Source: Anaerostipes faecalis
GTDB lineage: Bacteria; Bacillota; Clostridia; Lachnospirales; Lachnospiraceae
Length of the DNA stretch: 64,000 nucleotides
Assembly (NCBI RefSeq): GCF_018982945.1
Contig: NZ_JABRXE010000004.1
Span: 124,001 to 188,000 of the forward strand
Reading direction: 5' to 3'
In this document: piece by piece, positions 1-7,728 of the stretch
Layout of the letters: every line of letters starts with the position of its first letter
Numbering within the stretch: the stretch's first letter is position 1
Notes under the pieces: model-generated
What the model was told of the DNA's origin: nothing
Database searches by the model: none
The model's input: the letters and a program-made list of their open reading frames with translations, nothing else
Position numbers and translations under genes: made by a program

Positions 1-1
1 G

Positions 2-547
2 AAACTGGATCAGTCAGTGGATGTGGACAATAGCGCAACTCAAGGAACAACAGAAGTGACAACGTCATCCTCTGTTACAGATGAAAAAAAAGAAAAAACA
101 AAAACTACAGAAACTATGCAGCAGACAGTTTCCTATAATGGGAAAACGAAACTATCCTGGCCTTTAACGGGAAATATTATTTTGCCATTTAGTGTTGATG
201 CTACAATTTATTTTGAATCCTTGGATCAATATCGAATCAGTAAAGGAATTTTGATCGAAGCAAAACAAGGAGACAATGTAAAAGCAGTGAAACAGGCAAA
301 AGTGGCAGAAATAGGGAAAACAGCAGAATATGGTCAGACAGTATTATTGGATTTGGGAAACGGATATACAGCTTTATATGGTCAATTAAAAGATCTTCAG
401 GTAAAACAGGGAGATACAGTTGAGACAGGGCAAATTATTGGAAAAGTTGCGCTCCCGACAGATTATTATACTCTAGAAGGAACAAACTTATATTTTCAGA
501 TGGAAAAAGATAAAAAGCCGGTTGACCCGGGAAAATATTTGGAATAA
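2..547 (+). CDS. Degenerate LytM/M23-fold protein, SpoIIQ-like (5' end outside window)
   Basis: The frame is open to the left edge, so the start lies outside the window. After a Ser/Thr/Lys-rich linker, roughly the last 120 residues form a peptidase M23/LytM fold with the usual GNGY and GQLKDL strands and the GDTVETGQIIGKV turn. The zinc ligands of active LytM enzymes are not visible: the usual HxxxD site reads SKGILIE and the usual HxH strand reads NLYFQM. Catalytically dead LytM folds of this kind include Bacillus SpoIIQ, which forms a channel with SpoIIIAH during sporulation. The SpoIIQ assignment is an inference; an envelope M23 protein is the alternative. Confidence 0.6.
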   Translation, partial: KLDQSVDVDNSATQGTTEVTTSSSVTDEKKEKTKTTETMQQTVSYNGKTKLSWPLTGNIILPFSVDATIYFESLDQYRISKGILIEAKQGDNVKAVKQAKVAEIGKTAEYGQTVLLDLGNGYTALYGQLKDLQVKQGDTVETGQIIGKVALPTDYYTLEGTNLYFQMEKDKKPVDPGKYLE

Positions 548-599
548 GATTTGTATAAAGAAGAAATCTATTTGGTTAATAAAATGACAGAGCAGGAAA

Positions 600-630
600 A
601 GCCGCCGGTAAGCTGGCGGTTTTTTCTTTT
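600..630 (+). terminator. Intrinsic terminator after the LytM-like gene
   Basis: CCGCC and GGCGG arms around a short loop are followed directly by a T-rich run. It sits about 50 bases past the stop and just ahead of the ribosome binding site of the next gene. Confidence 0.75.
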
Positions 631-649
631 TCTGGCAGGAGGAAATGGA

Positions 650-913
650 ATGGAAAATTATACATATATAGTACGATGTAAGGACGGGAGTCTTTATACT
701 GGATGGACAAATGATATAGAACGGCGATTAGAAATGCACAATCAGGGAAAAGGAGCTAAGTATACAAGGGGAAGAAGACCGGTTAAGCTTATTTATCTGG
801 AAAAATTTTCAACCAGAGAGGAAGCTATGAAAAGAGAAGCAGCTATAAAAAAACTTAAGAGAAAGGAAAAACTCCTGCTGATACAAGAATATCAGCAGGA
901 GAAAGAAAAGTAA
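650..913 (+). CDS. GIY-YIG domain protein (UPF0213/YazA-YhbQ family)
   Basis: An 87-residue single-domain GIY-YIG protein. The TYIVRCKDGSLYTGWTND start carries the two conserved tyrosine strands and is followed by the helix RRLEMHNQGKGAKYTRGRRP typical of the short YhbQ/YazA class. The ATG at 650 is chosen because AGGAGG lies 8 bases upstream; the frame extends further up but lacks a site there. Small GIY-YIG proteins are presumed nucleases, mostly of unknown role. Its 3' end contains the hairpin that terminates the convergent hemolysin III gene. Confidence 0.85.
   Translation: MENYTYIVRCKDGSLYTGWTNDIERRLEMHNQGKGAKYTRGRRPVKLIYLEKFSTREEAMKREAAIKKLKRKEKLLLIQEYQQEKEK
872..901 (-). terminator. 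Terminator of the hemolysin III gene, embedded in the GIY-YIG reading frame
   Basis: A perfect 12-bp stem (872-883 with 890-901) with a 6-base loop. Read on the minus strand it is followed by TTTTTCC, so it serves the minus-strand gene ending at 918. On the plus strand no T run follows. Confidence 0.8.
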
Positions 914-917
914 TTAA

Positions 918-1562
918 TTATAGAAGAAACATTACAATCATATGGCAGGCACTTCCACCCATAACAAATAAATGAAAAATTTCGTGTAAACCAAAATTTT
1001 TCCAGTGATTTTCAAACCATGGAATCTTTAATGCATAAATAACTCCACCAATGGTATATATGATTCCACCGGCAAGAAGCCAGCCGAAAGAGGCATGTGA
1101 AAGGCTGTGAATAATTGGTGCGATGGCAATAATACAAAGCCATCCCATGGCAATATACATAACAGACGAAAGCCATTTTGGGCATCCTACCCAAAACATT
1201 TTAAAAATAATTCCTAAAAGAGCAATAAACCATATAACAGTTAACAGACCATAACCAAGGCGGCCTCCAAGAGCAATGGTACAGATCGGAGTATAGGAAC
1301 CAGCAATCAATACAAAAATCATAGCATGATCAAGTCGCTTCAATCGTTTATTAATTTTTTCAGAAATGTTAAAGGAATGATAAGCAGTACTGGCACCATA
1401 GAGTCCAATCATACTTAAAGTAAAAATAACCAGTGAAATAATTCGAATATAATCACCTGTAAAAAGATTTTTTATAATTAATGGGACAGAAACAATAGCA
1501 GCCAAAATCATTCCGATAAAATGAGTAATGGCACTGCCAGGATCTTTTAGTTTGTTCTGCAT
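918..1562 (-). CDS. Hemolysin III family membrane protein (TrhA/YqfA, PAQR superfamily)
   Basis: A 214-residue protein with seven hydrophobic segments. The family histidines and serine are visible: DPGSAITHFIG near the N terminus, YGASTAYHSF in the middle, and a C-terminal GLHEIFHLFVMGGSACH with clustered histidines, the metal-binding pattern of PAQR proteins. Named for hemolysis by a Bacillus cereus homologue, but the usual role is membrane energetics/lipid homeostasis, so no toxin claim is made. The inner ATG is preferred over one 15 bases upstream because GGAGG lies 8 bases before it. Confidence 0.85.
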   Translation of the reverse strand: MQNKLKDPGSAITHFIGMILAAIVSVPLIIKNLFTGDYIRIISLVIFTLSMIGLYGASTAYHSFNISEKINKRLKRLDHAMIFVLIAGSYTPICTIALGGRLGYGLLTVIWFIALLGIIFKMFWVGCPKWLSSVMYIAMGWLCIIAIAPIIHSLSHASFGWLLAGGIIYTIGGVIYALKIPWFENHWKNFGLHEIFHLFVMGGSACHMIVMFLL

Positions 1563-1595
1563 GAAAAACACCTCCATAAAATAGTACTCTTAAAT

Positions 1596-1621
1596 ATTAT
1601 ATGTAGTATTAAATACTACAT
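1596..1621 (-). promoter_or_regulatory. Hemolysin III promoter with overlapping operator-like palindrome
   Basis: On the minus strand TATAAT occupies 1601-1596. Immediately upstream is a perfect inverted repeat, ATGTAGTATT, one base, AATACTACAT (1601-1621). Further TAGTA/TACTA half-sites lie at about 1582 and 1634. The position between the -10 and -35 regions suggests a repressor site. No regulator can be named. Confidence 0.55.
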
Positions 1622-1700
1622 GAGCTTTCCTATAATACTAAACCTATTTCTTTTTAAAAGCAAGGATTTTTTTAAATATAGCAATTAACCAGGTTCCATA

Positions 1701-1749
1701 TTGACAAAACAGAACTTTTTTATTAAAATAAAAACAGTAATAATTATTA
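1701..1749 (+). promoter_or_regulatory. perR promoter with PerR-box-like operator
   Basis: TTGACA (1701-1706), a 17-base spacer, then TAAAAT (1724-1729). Just downstream, CAGTAATAATTATTA (1735-1749) resembles the Bacillus PerR box TTATAATNATTATAA and matches the rubrerythrin operator at 13 of 15 positions. The location over the start of transcription fits autorepression. Confidence 0.7.
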
Positions 1750-1767
1750 TTATGAAAGGAGTAGCCT

Positions 1768-2157
1768 ATGCAGCCAGCAATAAAAAGAAGCAAACAAAGA
1801 GATGCTATCGTTGCATTTTTGATGAATCGTAAAGACCATCCGACTGCTGATATCATATACATGAATATTAAGAAAGAGTTTCCTAATATTAGCTTAGGAA
1901 CAGTATATAGGAATTTGGCACTACTTTCAGAACGAGGAGAAATTTTAAAGATAAGCTATGAAGATGGAGCAGATCGTTACGATGCTCAGACAAAGCCTCA
2001 TTATCATTTTATATGTAAGAAATGTGGAGCAGTGATAGATGTGGAGATGGATTCCATAGAACGTCAAATCAAAGAACTGGTAGATGAAAAATTTTCAGGT
2101 CAGATAGACGAATGTGTTACTTATTTTAAAGGAATCTGCGAAAAATGTCAGAATTAA
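1768..2157 (+). CDS. perR: Fur-family repressor, probable PerR
   Basis: A 129-residue Fur-family protein. An N-terminal winged helix (TADIIYMNIKKEFPNISLGTVYRNLALL) is followed by the dimerisation domain, with structural zinc cysteines in CKKCG and CEKC and the regulatory HYHFIC region. PerR senses peroxide through metal-catalysed histidine oxidation and represses oxidative-stress genes. The PerR assignment, against Fur or Zur, rests on the adjacent rubrerythrin gene and shared operators. RBS AAAGGAG lies at a suitable distance from the ATG. Confidence 0.8.
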   Translation: MQPAIKRSKQRDAIVAFLMNRKDHPTADIIYMNIKKEFPNISLGTVYRNLALLSERGEILKISYEDGADRYDAQTKPHYHFICKKCGAVIDVEMDSIERQIKELVDEKFSGQIDECVTYFKGICEKCQN

Positions 2158-2183
2158 GTTTTGAGAAAAAAATCAAAAAATTA

Positions 2184-2240
2184 TTGACAAGTGTTTGAAG
2201 CAATGATATGCTTAAAACAGAAAAGCAGTAATAATTACTG
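2184..2240 (+). promoter_or_regulatory. Rubrerythrin promoter with perfect PerR-box-like palindrome
   Basis: TTGACA (2184-2189), a 17-base spacer, TATGCT (2207-2212). Downstream, CAGTAATAATTACTG (2226-2240) is a perfect 7-1-7 inverted repeat close to the Bacillus PerR box. In Clostridium acetobutylicum, PerR represses the reverse rubrerythrin genes, which supports the reading. Confidence 0.75.
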
Positions 2241-2295
2241 TTATTAACAAAAGAATACTAATTAATTATGATAAAAAGAAAAGGAGAATAACATT

Positions 2296-2838
2296 ATGGC
2301 AAAATGGGTTTGTACAGTATGTGGATATGTTCATGAAGGAGATCAGGCACCTGAAAAATGTCCAGTATGTGGAGTACCAGCTGATAAATTTAAAGAACAG
2401 GTTGGAGAAAGAGAATGGGCAGCTGAACATGTAGTAGGAGTAGCAAAAGGAGTAAGCGAAGATATCATTGCAGACTTAAGAGCAAACTTTGAAGGAGAAT
2501 GTTCAGAAGTAGGAATGTACCTTGCAATGGCAAGAGTAGCACACAGAGAAGGATATCCTGAAATTGGATTATACTGGGAAAAAGCAGCATATGAAGAAGC
2601 AGAACATGCAGCAAAATTCGCAGAATTACTTGGAGAAGTAGTAACAGACAGCACAAAGAAAAACCTGGAAATGCGTGTAGATGCAGAAAACGGGGCAACA
2701 GCAGGAAAATTTGATCTTGCAAAACGTGCAAAAGAAGCAAACTTAGATGCAATCCATGACACAGTACATGAAATGGCAAGAGACGAAGCACGTCACGGAA
2801 AAGCTTTCGAAGGACTGCTTAAGAGATACTTCGGTTAA
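2296..2838 (+). CDS. rbr: Reverse rubrerythrin (rubredoxin domain at N terminus)
   Basis: A 180-residue protein. Residues 1-35 form a rubredoxin-type Fe(Cys)4 domain ([10 protein letters not shown] and CPVCGVP). The rest is a ferritin-like four-helix diiron domain with the ligands [25 protein letters not shown] and DEARHGKAF. In classical rubrerythrin the rubredoxin domain is C-terminal; this is the reversed arrangement known in clostridia, where it is an NADH-linked peroxide reductase. It is monocistronic, with a strong promoter and terminator. Confidence 0.92.
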   Translation: MAKWVCTVCGYVHEGDQAPEKCPVCGVPADKFKEQVGEREWAAEHVVGVAKGVSEDIIADLRANFEGECSEVGMYLAMARVAHREGYPEIGLYWEKAAYEEAEHAAKFAELLGEVVTDSTKKNLEMRVDAENGATAGKFDLAKRAKEANLDAIHDTVHEMARDEARHGKAFEGLLKRYFG

Positions 2839-2876
2839 TCAGAAACCTTGTAAAATCAATATTTTTAAAAAATTCA

Positions 2877-2914
2877 GGGTATGTCAGAGAAATCTGACAT
2901 ACCCTTATTTTTTC
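2877..2914 (+). terminator. Rubrerythrin terminator
   Basis: A perfect 12-bp stem (2877-2888 with 2893-2904) closed by a GAAA tetraloop, followed by TTATTTTTTT. Confidence 0.9.
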
Positions 2915-2934
2915 TATACGAGTGTTTACATAAA

Positions 2935-3825
2935 TTATTCAGGATTCAATATATTTTTCACTACATCTGCATCGCTTAGATAGACCATTTTGGAATCCTT
3001 CAATTTTACATAGTAATTCTTTTTGTCTTTATCGTTTTTTCCAATATAAAGTGTCAGGTTTTTCTTTTTGCTGGTATCTGTATCTTTATAAGAAATTTCT
3101 ACAGATATACGCGAAGCTGCATCTAATCCATACTTAGAAAGTTCATTGCCGCTGGCAGAGTAATCCTGACAGTCTCCAAATGTAAAAACTCCAAGGCCTC
3201 CGGCAATGCTGTCCAGACCGTTCTTTGAGCTGGAAGTATAGGTTGTTTTTTTGTCATTATTGTTGACAACAACTTTCGTAAGGTTTCCAGTACTTAAAGA
3301 AGGGAAAGTGTCTGTTTCAATCATATCATTTAAAGAAGAGGAAAGATTTGACAATATATTAGAAGAAACAGTGTAAATTTTAGATTTATCATCAACGGTG
3401 AAGTAATAGTTTTCTCCTGTAGCATTGCCGATGTAATAGGTTGCTTGTGCACCGTTTTTATCCTTTACTTTTATAGTATAGGAAGGCTGATCTAATCCAT
3501 AATTAGAAAGACTGTCACCATCTTTTAATTCTCTTACAGCCTCTACATTTTGAAATTGAGATGCAAGCTCTTTTAAATAAGATTGAACGATGGGGTATTC
3601 TTTGTTTGATGTATAATACCAGGTTCCATTTTCTTTAGCAAAGCTTAGATTTTCGCCATTATTATAAGAAATGGATGTCAATGAAGACAGCTTTTTAATC
3701 CATATGATATTTTCAGATTCTTTTTTTTCAGATGAATGTTTCTGGTAAATGCTGATTCCGGTATAGAGGGCAAGAAGCCCTGCAAATACCAGAATTAAAA
3801 TGGATAATGTTCGTTTTCTATTCAT
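2935..3825 (-). CDS. DUF4340 domain protein, last gene of the ABC operon
   Basis: A 296-residue protein with an N-terminal transmembrane anchor (LSILILVFAGLLALYTGIS) and an extracytoplasmic part holding two DUF4340-like repeats, each with a YGLD motif (SNYGLDQPSYTIKV, SKYGLDAASRISVE) followed by an IGN/IGK beta strand. DUF4340 proteins usually follow a GldG-like gene, as here. The function is not known; an extracytoplasmic part of the transporter is likely. AAGGAGG precedes the ATG. Confidence 0.8.
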   Translation of the reverse strand: MNRKRTLSILILVFAGLLALYTGISIYQKHSSEKKESENIIWIKKLSSLTSISYNNGENLSFAKENGTWYYTSNKEYPIVQSYLKELASQFQNVEAVRELKDGDSLSNYGLDQPSYTIKVKDKNGAQATYYIGNATGENYYFTVDDKSKIYTVSSNILSNLSSSLNDMIETDTFPSLSTGNLTKVVVNNNDKKTTYTSSSKNGLDSIAGGLGVFTFGDCQDYSASGNELSKYGLDAASRISVEISYKDTDTSKKKNLTLYIGKNDKDKKNYYVKLKDSKMVYLSDADVVKNILNPE

Positions 3826-3836
3826 TAGCTGCCTCC

Positions 3837-5249
3837 TTATCTTCTGCGTCGTCTAAACCATACAACGAATCCACCAACGATCAGTGCAAGCGGAATGATA
3901 AAGATGATAAGAATACTAAAAGGTCCTGGATGGGCAATGGAATTATAAGATACTTCCAGGCTTTTAGGAGAAATTGAAATATTATCAGCATTATCAAGAT
4001 TTCCGGTTACGGCATTTGTAAATAATGTCAGGTTTTCCAGAGATGAAAAAGAGCTGGTGACCTGTTCGTCAATAAGCATGTTACTTCCAAATACAGTCAA
4101 GCGGCTTTCTGCTTCAACTTTTTTTCCGTTACTGTTTTTAACAGTAACAGATTCCGTGGCAGTAGCTCCTAGAATAAATGAGCCCTGTTTCTGATTATCT
4201 TCTGTAATAGCATAGCCGTTTTCGGATGTTGTCATAAAAGATTCTGTGGTAATTATATCACGTGCAGGGTCTGTCTGGGTCATTCCTTTGGAGTTAATCA
4301 TCAGAACGGAAGCTGAGCTGATACCGGATGCCATGTCACCGCTTACGGAAAGGTTTGGAACCAGATAATAGTAGTTTCCCTGATAGCAACGTTCTGTATC
4401 GGCAATATATCCATCGGCTACCTTAAGTCCATAGTCTTCCAGTAAACCATACAGATTATCCATATCTTTGTCAGTATACGCCATGAGGGTAACAACTTTT
4501 CCACCATTTTTCAGGTATTTAGACAGGACAGTTGTTTCATCTTTTGTTAAATCACTGGTTAAACCATTTAAAATCAGAAGATCACAATCTTCAGGAATGG
4601 AAGAAGCGGATAAAAGGTTTAACTCAGAAGTTGTGATCCTGGATTTTTCCAACAAGCTGGAGACGGATGAAGAAAGAGATGACTCACCATGTCCGGAAGT
4701 ATAGTATGCCTTATATTCTTTTGTATTTGTTACATAATTTACAGCACTGGTCAGCTGCCCATCACCATCAAAGGAGGATGCGGAAGAAGAAGTACCATAG
4801 TATGATGCATCAGATACAAGAATATCATCAAATGAGATGGAAAGCTGTCGGTCAGTTTTGGAACAAGAGACGACAATGCTGTTTTCTTCAGTGTTATACT
4901 TAGTCAGTGCAGATGGATGAAGAACCGGGTCGATCCATTGTACTTTGATTTTTTCGGACATTCCAGCATATTTGTTTACAAATGTCTTGATTCTGTCATC
5001 TGTATTATCCTTTTCTGCAATAATATAAAATATTATATTACTATCCAGATTTTTCACCAGCTTGCGGCTTTTTGATGAAATTTCATAAATATTCGTGTCA
5101 CTGATATCAATTTTTCTGATTTTTTCTGGTAACTGACCTATCAGCAGGTTTACTACTAGAAGGATTCCGAAAACAATGACACTTAAAAGAATGCTATAGG
5201 ATCCTTTACGGGAACCGTTGGTTTGAAATAATTTTTTTAGTTTATCCAT
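3837..5249 (-). CDS. GldG-like ABC transporter auxiliary protein
   Basis: A 470-residue protein. An N-terminal membrane segment (SILLSVIVFGILLVVNLLIGQLP) and a C-terminal one (ILIIFIIPLALIVGGFVVWF) before a basic RRRRR tail bracket a large extracytoplasmic domain containing YTSGHGE and DCDLLILNGL, typical of the GldG/ABC_transp_aux family. In Bacteroidetes GldG is needed for gliding; in Firmicutes the family accompanies ABC-2 exporters of unknown cargo. It lies 12 bases after the permease and 11 before the DUF4340 gene. Confidence 0.82.
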   Translation of the reverse strand: MDKLKKLFQTNGSRKGSYSILLSVIVFGILLVVNLLIGQLPEKIRKIDISDTNIYEISSKSRKLVKNLDSNIIFYIIAEKDNTDDRIKTFVNKYAGMSEKIKVQWIDPVLHPSALTKYNTEENSIVVSCSKTDRQLSISFDDILVSDASYYGTSSSASSFDGDGQLTSAVNYVTNTKEYKAYYTSGHGESSLSSSVSSLLEKSRITTSELNLLSASSIPEDCDLLILNGLTSDLTKDETTVLSKYLKNGGKVVTLMAYTDKDMDNLYGLLEDYGLKVADGYIADTERCYQGNYYYLVPNLSVSGDMASGISSASVLMINSKGMTQTDPARDIITTESFMTTSENGYAITEDNQKQGSFILGATATESVTVKNSNGKKVEAESRLTVFGSNMLIDEQVTSSFSSLENLTLFTNAVTGNLDNADNISISPKSLEVSYNSIAHPGPFSILIIFIIPLALIVGGFVVWFRRRRR

Positions 5250-5261
5250 GTCATATTCCTC

Positions 5262-6128
5262 CTAACTCCATCGTCTCTTCTGAAAACTTTGTATGGTTAA
5301 GAATACAAAAAAGATTATGATGGAAATGTAATAGAAAAGTCCGCTAATATCAAAAATATAATTTTGTGCAAAGTTATAAAAAACATCTGTTAAAACAAGA
5401 TGTTCCAATGTATTGGAAATCAGATTTTCATAAAGTGTTGACTTTGCAATATAAATACCAATTCCAGCAATCAGTCCTATTGCTTCAATTCCGCCGGCAA
5501 TTACAGGATTTTTTGTAATGTAATAAACAATACCGGCAATAATGGTTATCAGAATTAGAATAATAATTAACCCGCTGAGGGCGCTGGTTGGCACATATGC
5601 AAGAAGATTATCCATCATATATAAGAAAAATAATACGCCACATGTGCTGACAGCTGCAATAATCAGGCTTTCTGTTAACGAAGAAAGAAACATTCCAATG
5701 GCAAAATAGACACATCCAAGCAGGAAAAATGCCAGAATAGATGAATAATCAACCAGAAGATGAGCGTTTCCCTGTAATTTTATTATGATTGGGAAAAGGC
5801 AGAAAATCAGACAAGGAATTCCGAAGACTGATATCATTGCAAAATATTTTCCCAGGATGACTTCTGTCAGTGAAACAGGAGAAGTAAGCCATAATTGTTC
5901 TGTTTTATGTTTCCGCTCTTCTGCAAAACATTTCATTGACAGCATTGGCACGCAAATCAAAAGCGCAAAAATAACACCGGAAAGTGAATATGAGAAGAAT
6001 GGATAACCGCTGTTTAAGTTATAGACCATGAAATAAACTCCTCCAATAATAGTTACAAAGGCAGCAAAAACACAGCCTGTCATAGATGTAAAATAGGAGC
6101 GAAGTTCTCTTTTATAGATTGCTTTCAT
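5262..6128 (-). CDS. ABC-2 type permease (GldF/NatB-like)
   Basis: A 288-residue integral membrane protein with about six hydrophobic segments. It starts MKAIYKRELRSYFTSMTG and contains the cytoplasmic EERKHKTEQLWLTSPVSLTEVILGKY signature of the ABC-2/GldF permease family. It pairs with the ATPase 2 bases upstream. Substrate unknown. Confidence 0.85.
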   Translation of the reverse strand: MKAIYKRELRSYFTSMTGCVFAAFVTIIGGVYFMVYNLNSGYPFFSYSLSGVIFALLICVPMLSMKCFAEERKHKTEQLWLTSPVSLTEVILGKYFAMISVFGIPCLIFCLFPIIIKLQGNAHLLVDYSSILAFFLLGCVYFAIGMFLSSLTESLIIAAVSTCGVLFFLYMMDNLLAYVPTSALSGLIIILILITIIAGIVYYITKNPVIAGGIEAIGLIAGIGIYIAKSTLYENLISNTLEHLVLTDVFYNFAQNYIFDISGLFYYISIIIFFVFLTIQSFQKRRWS

Positions 6129-6130
6129 TT

Positions 6131-7090
6131 TTATTTATCTCCTTTCTTTTCTTCTGGACTCTGATCCGTTAATTCAAGGAAAATATCCTCCAGAGAAGCC
6201 TTTAGAATGTTGATTTTTGTAATAGGAATTCCCTTTGATGCAAAAGGAACAGAAATATTTTCACATAGAGTTTCAGCATTTTCTTTTGGCTCGATTATAA
6301 GATCACATGAGTTTTCTTTTTGCCCTGTCCAGGAAACAGTATGAATGCCGGAAATCGTGTCAAAAGTTGACTGAATGATTTCAGCGTCTGCTTTTATGGT
6401 AAGTTCAATAGAATCCTTTCCATGGGAGAGTTCTTCCAGCTGATCAGGTGTACCGCTGGCAGCAAGTTGACCTTTTGATATAATTAGTACGTAATCACAA
6501 ATTTCCTGTACTTCAGCAAGAATGTGAGAACTAAGTATTACTGTATGATTTTTTGACAGTTCACGAATTAATTTCCGGATTTCAATGATTTGTTTTGGGT
6601 CAAGACCTACTGTTGGTTCATCTAAGATAATAATATCCGGGAATCCGATAATTGCTCCGGCAAGCCCTGTCCTTTGTTTGTAACCTTTGGATAGATTTCC
6701 AATCAGACGGCGGGATACATCATCAAGCTTAATCATGCTGCAGACTTTTTTGATATGTTCTTTTCTATCGGTTTTAGGAATCTTTTTTAATTCTGCAACA
6801 AAAGAAAGATATTCCATAACTGTCATATCAGGATACAATGGAGGAATTTCTGGAAGATAGCCAATGGATTTTTTAGATATCTCAGGCTCATCCAAAATAC
6901 TATGTCCGTTAATCAGTACTTCTCCACTGTCTGCTCCAATATATCCTGTCATTATATTCATAGTTGTAGATTTTCCGGCTCCATTAGGACCAAGGAATCC
7001 GTATATTTTTCCTTTGTCAATTGTAAATGACAGATCATTTAAAGCAAGATGGCTGCCATATTTCTTTACAAGATGTTTTACTTCTATCAA
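6131..7090 (-). CDS. ABC transporter ATP-binding protein (GldA/CcmA-like)
   Basis: A 319-residue ATPase. Walker A GPNGAGKST, Q-loop YLPEIPPLY, signature LSKGYKQR (a common LSKG variant), Walker B IIILDEPTVGLDP and H-loop SSHIL are all present, followed by the C-terminal extension common in ABC-2 drug/lipid exporters. The start codon is TTG, 9 bases after AAGGAGG. First gene of a four-gene minus-strand operon. Confidence 0.9.
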   Translation of the reverse strand: MIEVKHLVKKYGSHLALNDLSFTIDKGKIYGFLGPNGAGKSTTMNIMTGYIGADSGEVLINGHSILDEPEISKKSIGYLPEIPPLYPDMTVMEYLSFVAELKKIPKTDRKEHIKKVCSMIKLDDVSRRLIGNLSKGYKQRTGLAGAIIGFPDIIILDEPTVGLDPKQIIEIRKLIRELSKNHTVILSSHILAEVQEICDYVLIISKGQLAASGTPDQLEELSHGKDSIELTIKADAEIIQSTFDTISGIHTVSWTGQKENSCDLIIEPKENAETLCENISVPFASKGIPITKINILKASLEDIFLELTDQSPEEKKGDK

Positions 7091-7324
7091 AATACTACCT
7101 CCTTAAAATTAGCTTAGTTCGTTCTTACTTTAAACGTAAAAATAAAAGAAAATGTGATAAAAATATGATAATTTTGTGAACCCTTAAGAAAAGATATCCG
7201 CCATTGAATTCCATGACGAAAAATATTTAAAAATGTTGATGAAAATACTGGAAATGTACTCTTGGATAGACTTGCATATTTTAATATTGTTTCGTATAAT
7301 ATAGAAGTAATATAGCTAGAAAAC
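7091..7324. other. AT-rich divergent intergenic region
   Basis: Between the ABC operon and acpP. I see no gene. It should hold the ABC operon promoter on the minus strand, but no convincing -35/-10 pair stands out. Confidence 0.5.
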
Positions 7325-7368
7325 TTGACAAGTAGTAGCAGAAAAAGGTATACTTTGAGAATCAAACT
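7325..7368 (+). promoter_or_regulatory. acpP promoter with FabT-like operator
   Basis: TTGACA (7325-7330), an 18-base spacer, TATACT (7349-7354). Overlapping the -10 is ACTTTGAGAATCAAACT (7352-7368), containing TTTGA-N3-TCAAA. This fits the streptococcal FabT operator consensus ANTTTGATTATCAAATT closely. FabT is a MarR-family repressor of fatty acid genes; no such gene lies in the window. Confidence 0.7.
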
Positions 7369-7389
7369 AATTATGTTGTATGAAGGAGA

Positions 7390-7629
7390 ATGATTATGTT
7401 AGAAAAGATGAAAGAAATCATTGCAGAACAGTTAAGTGTGAATGAAAGTGAAGTTACATTAGAAGCATCTTTCAAAGATGACCTTGGAGCTGATTCATTA
7501 GACTTATTTGAATTGGTAATGGCTTTAGAAGAAGAATATGATGTAGAAATTCCATCTGATGATCTTGCAGAACTGAATACTGTAGAAGATGTAATTAACT
7601 ACTTAAAAGACAAAGGTGTAGAAGATTAA
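7390..7629 (+). CDS. acpP: Acyl carrier protein; start MLEKMKEI at 7396 preferred
   Basis: A 77-79 residue acidic protein. The DSLDLFE motif holds the serine that receives 4'-phosphopantetheine. AAGGAG lies before two candidate ATGs 6 bases apart (7390 and 7396); the second gives the usual family N terminus. It carries growing acyl chains for the Fab enzymes encoded next. A strong terminator separates it from fabD. Confidence 0.93.
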   Translation: MIMLEKMKEIIAEQLSVNESEVTLEASFKDDLGADSLDLFELVMALEEEYDVEIPSDDLAELNTVEDVINYLKDKGVED

Positions 7630-7640
7630 TATTTTGATGA

Positions 7641-7676
7641 ATTGACTTATAACTTTGCGTTATAAGTCAATTTTTT
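7641..7676 (+). terminator. Terminator between acpP and fabD
   Basis: A perfect stem of 12-13 bp (7642-7653 with 7659-7670) with a 5-base loop, followed by six Ts. It can uncouple abundant acpP mRNA from the downstream operon. Confidence 0.85.
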
Positions 7677-7703
7677 GAAGTCGATATTTTGAAAGTCAAA
7701 ATA
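7675..7703 (+). promoter_or_regulatory. Second FabT-like operator and possible fabD promoter
   Basis: ATTTTGAAAGTCAAAAT (7686-7702) is a 7-3-7 inverted repeat that again fits the FabT consensus. A weak promoter (TTGAAG at 7675, AAAATA at 7698, 17-base spacing) would overlap it. Confidence 0.55.
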
Positions 7704-7728
7704 ATTTGCAAATTGGCGAGGTGAGATT

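Noticed and set aside
2343-2762. Two overlapping antisense frames in rubrerythrin
   Set aside because: Products are Ala/Ser- or Leu-rich mirror images of a helical gene, with no start signals.
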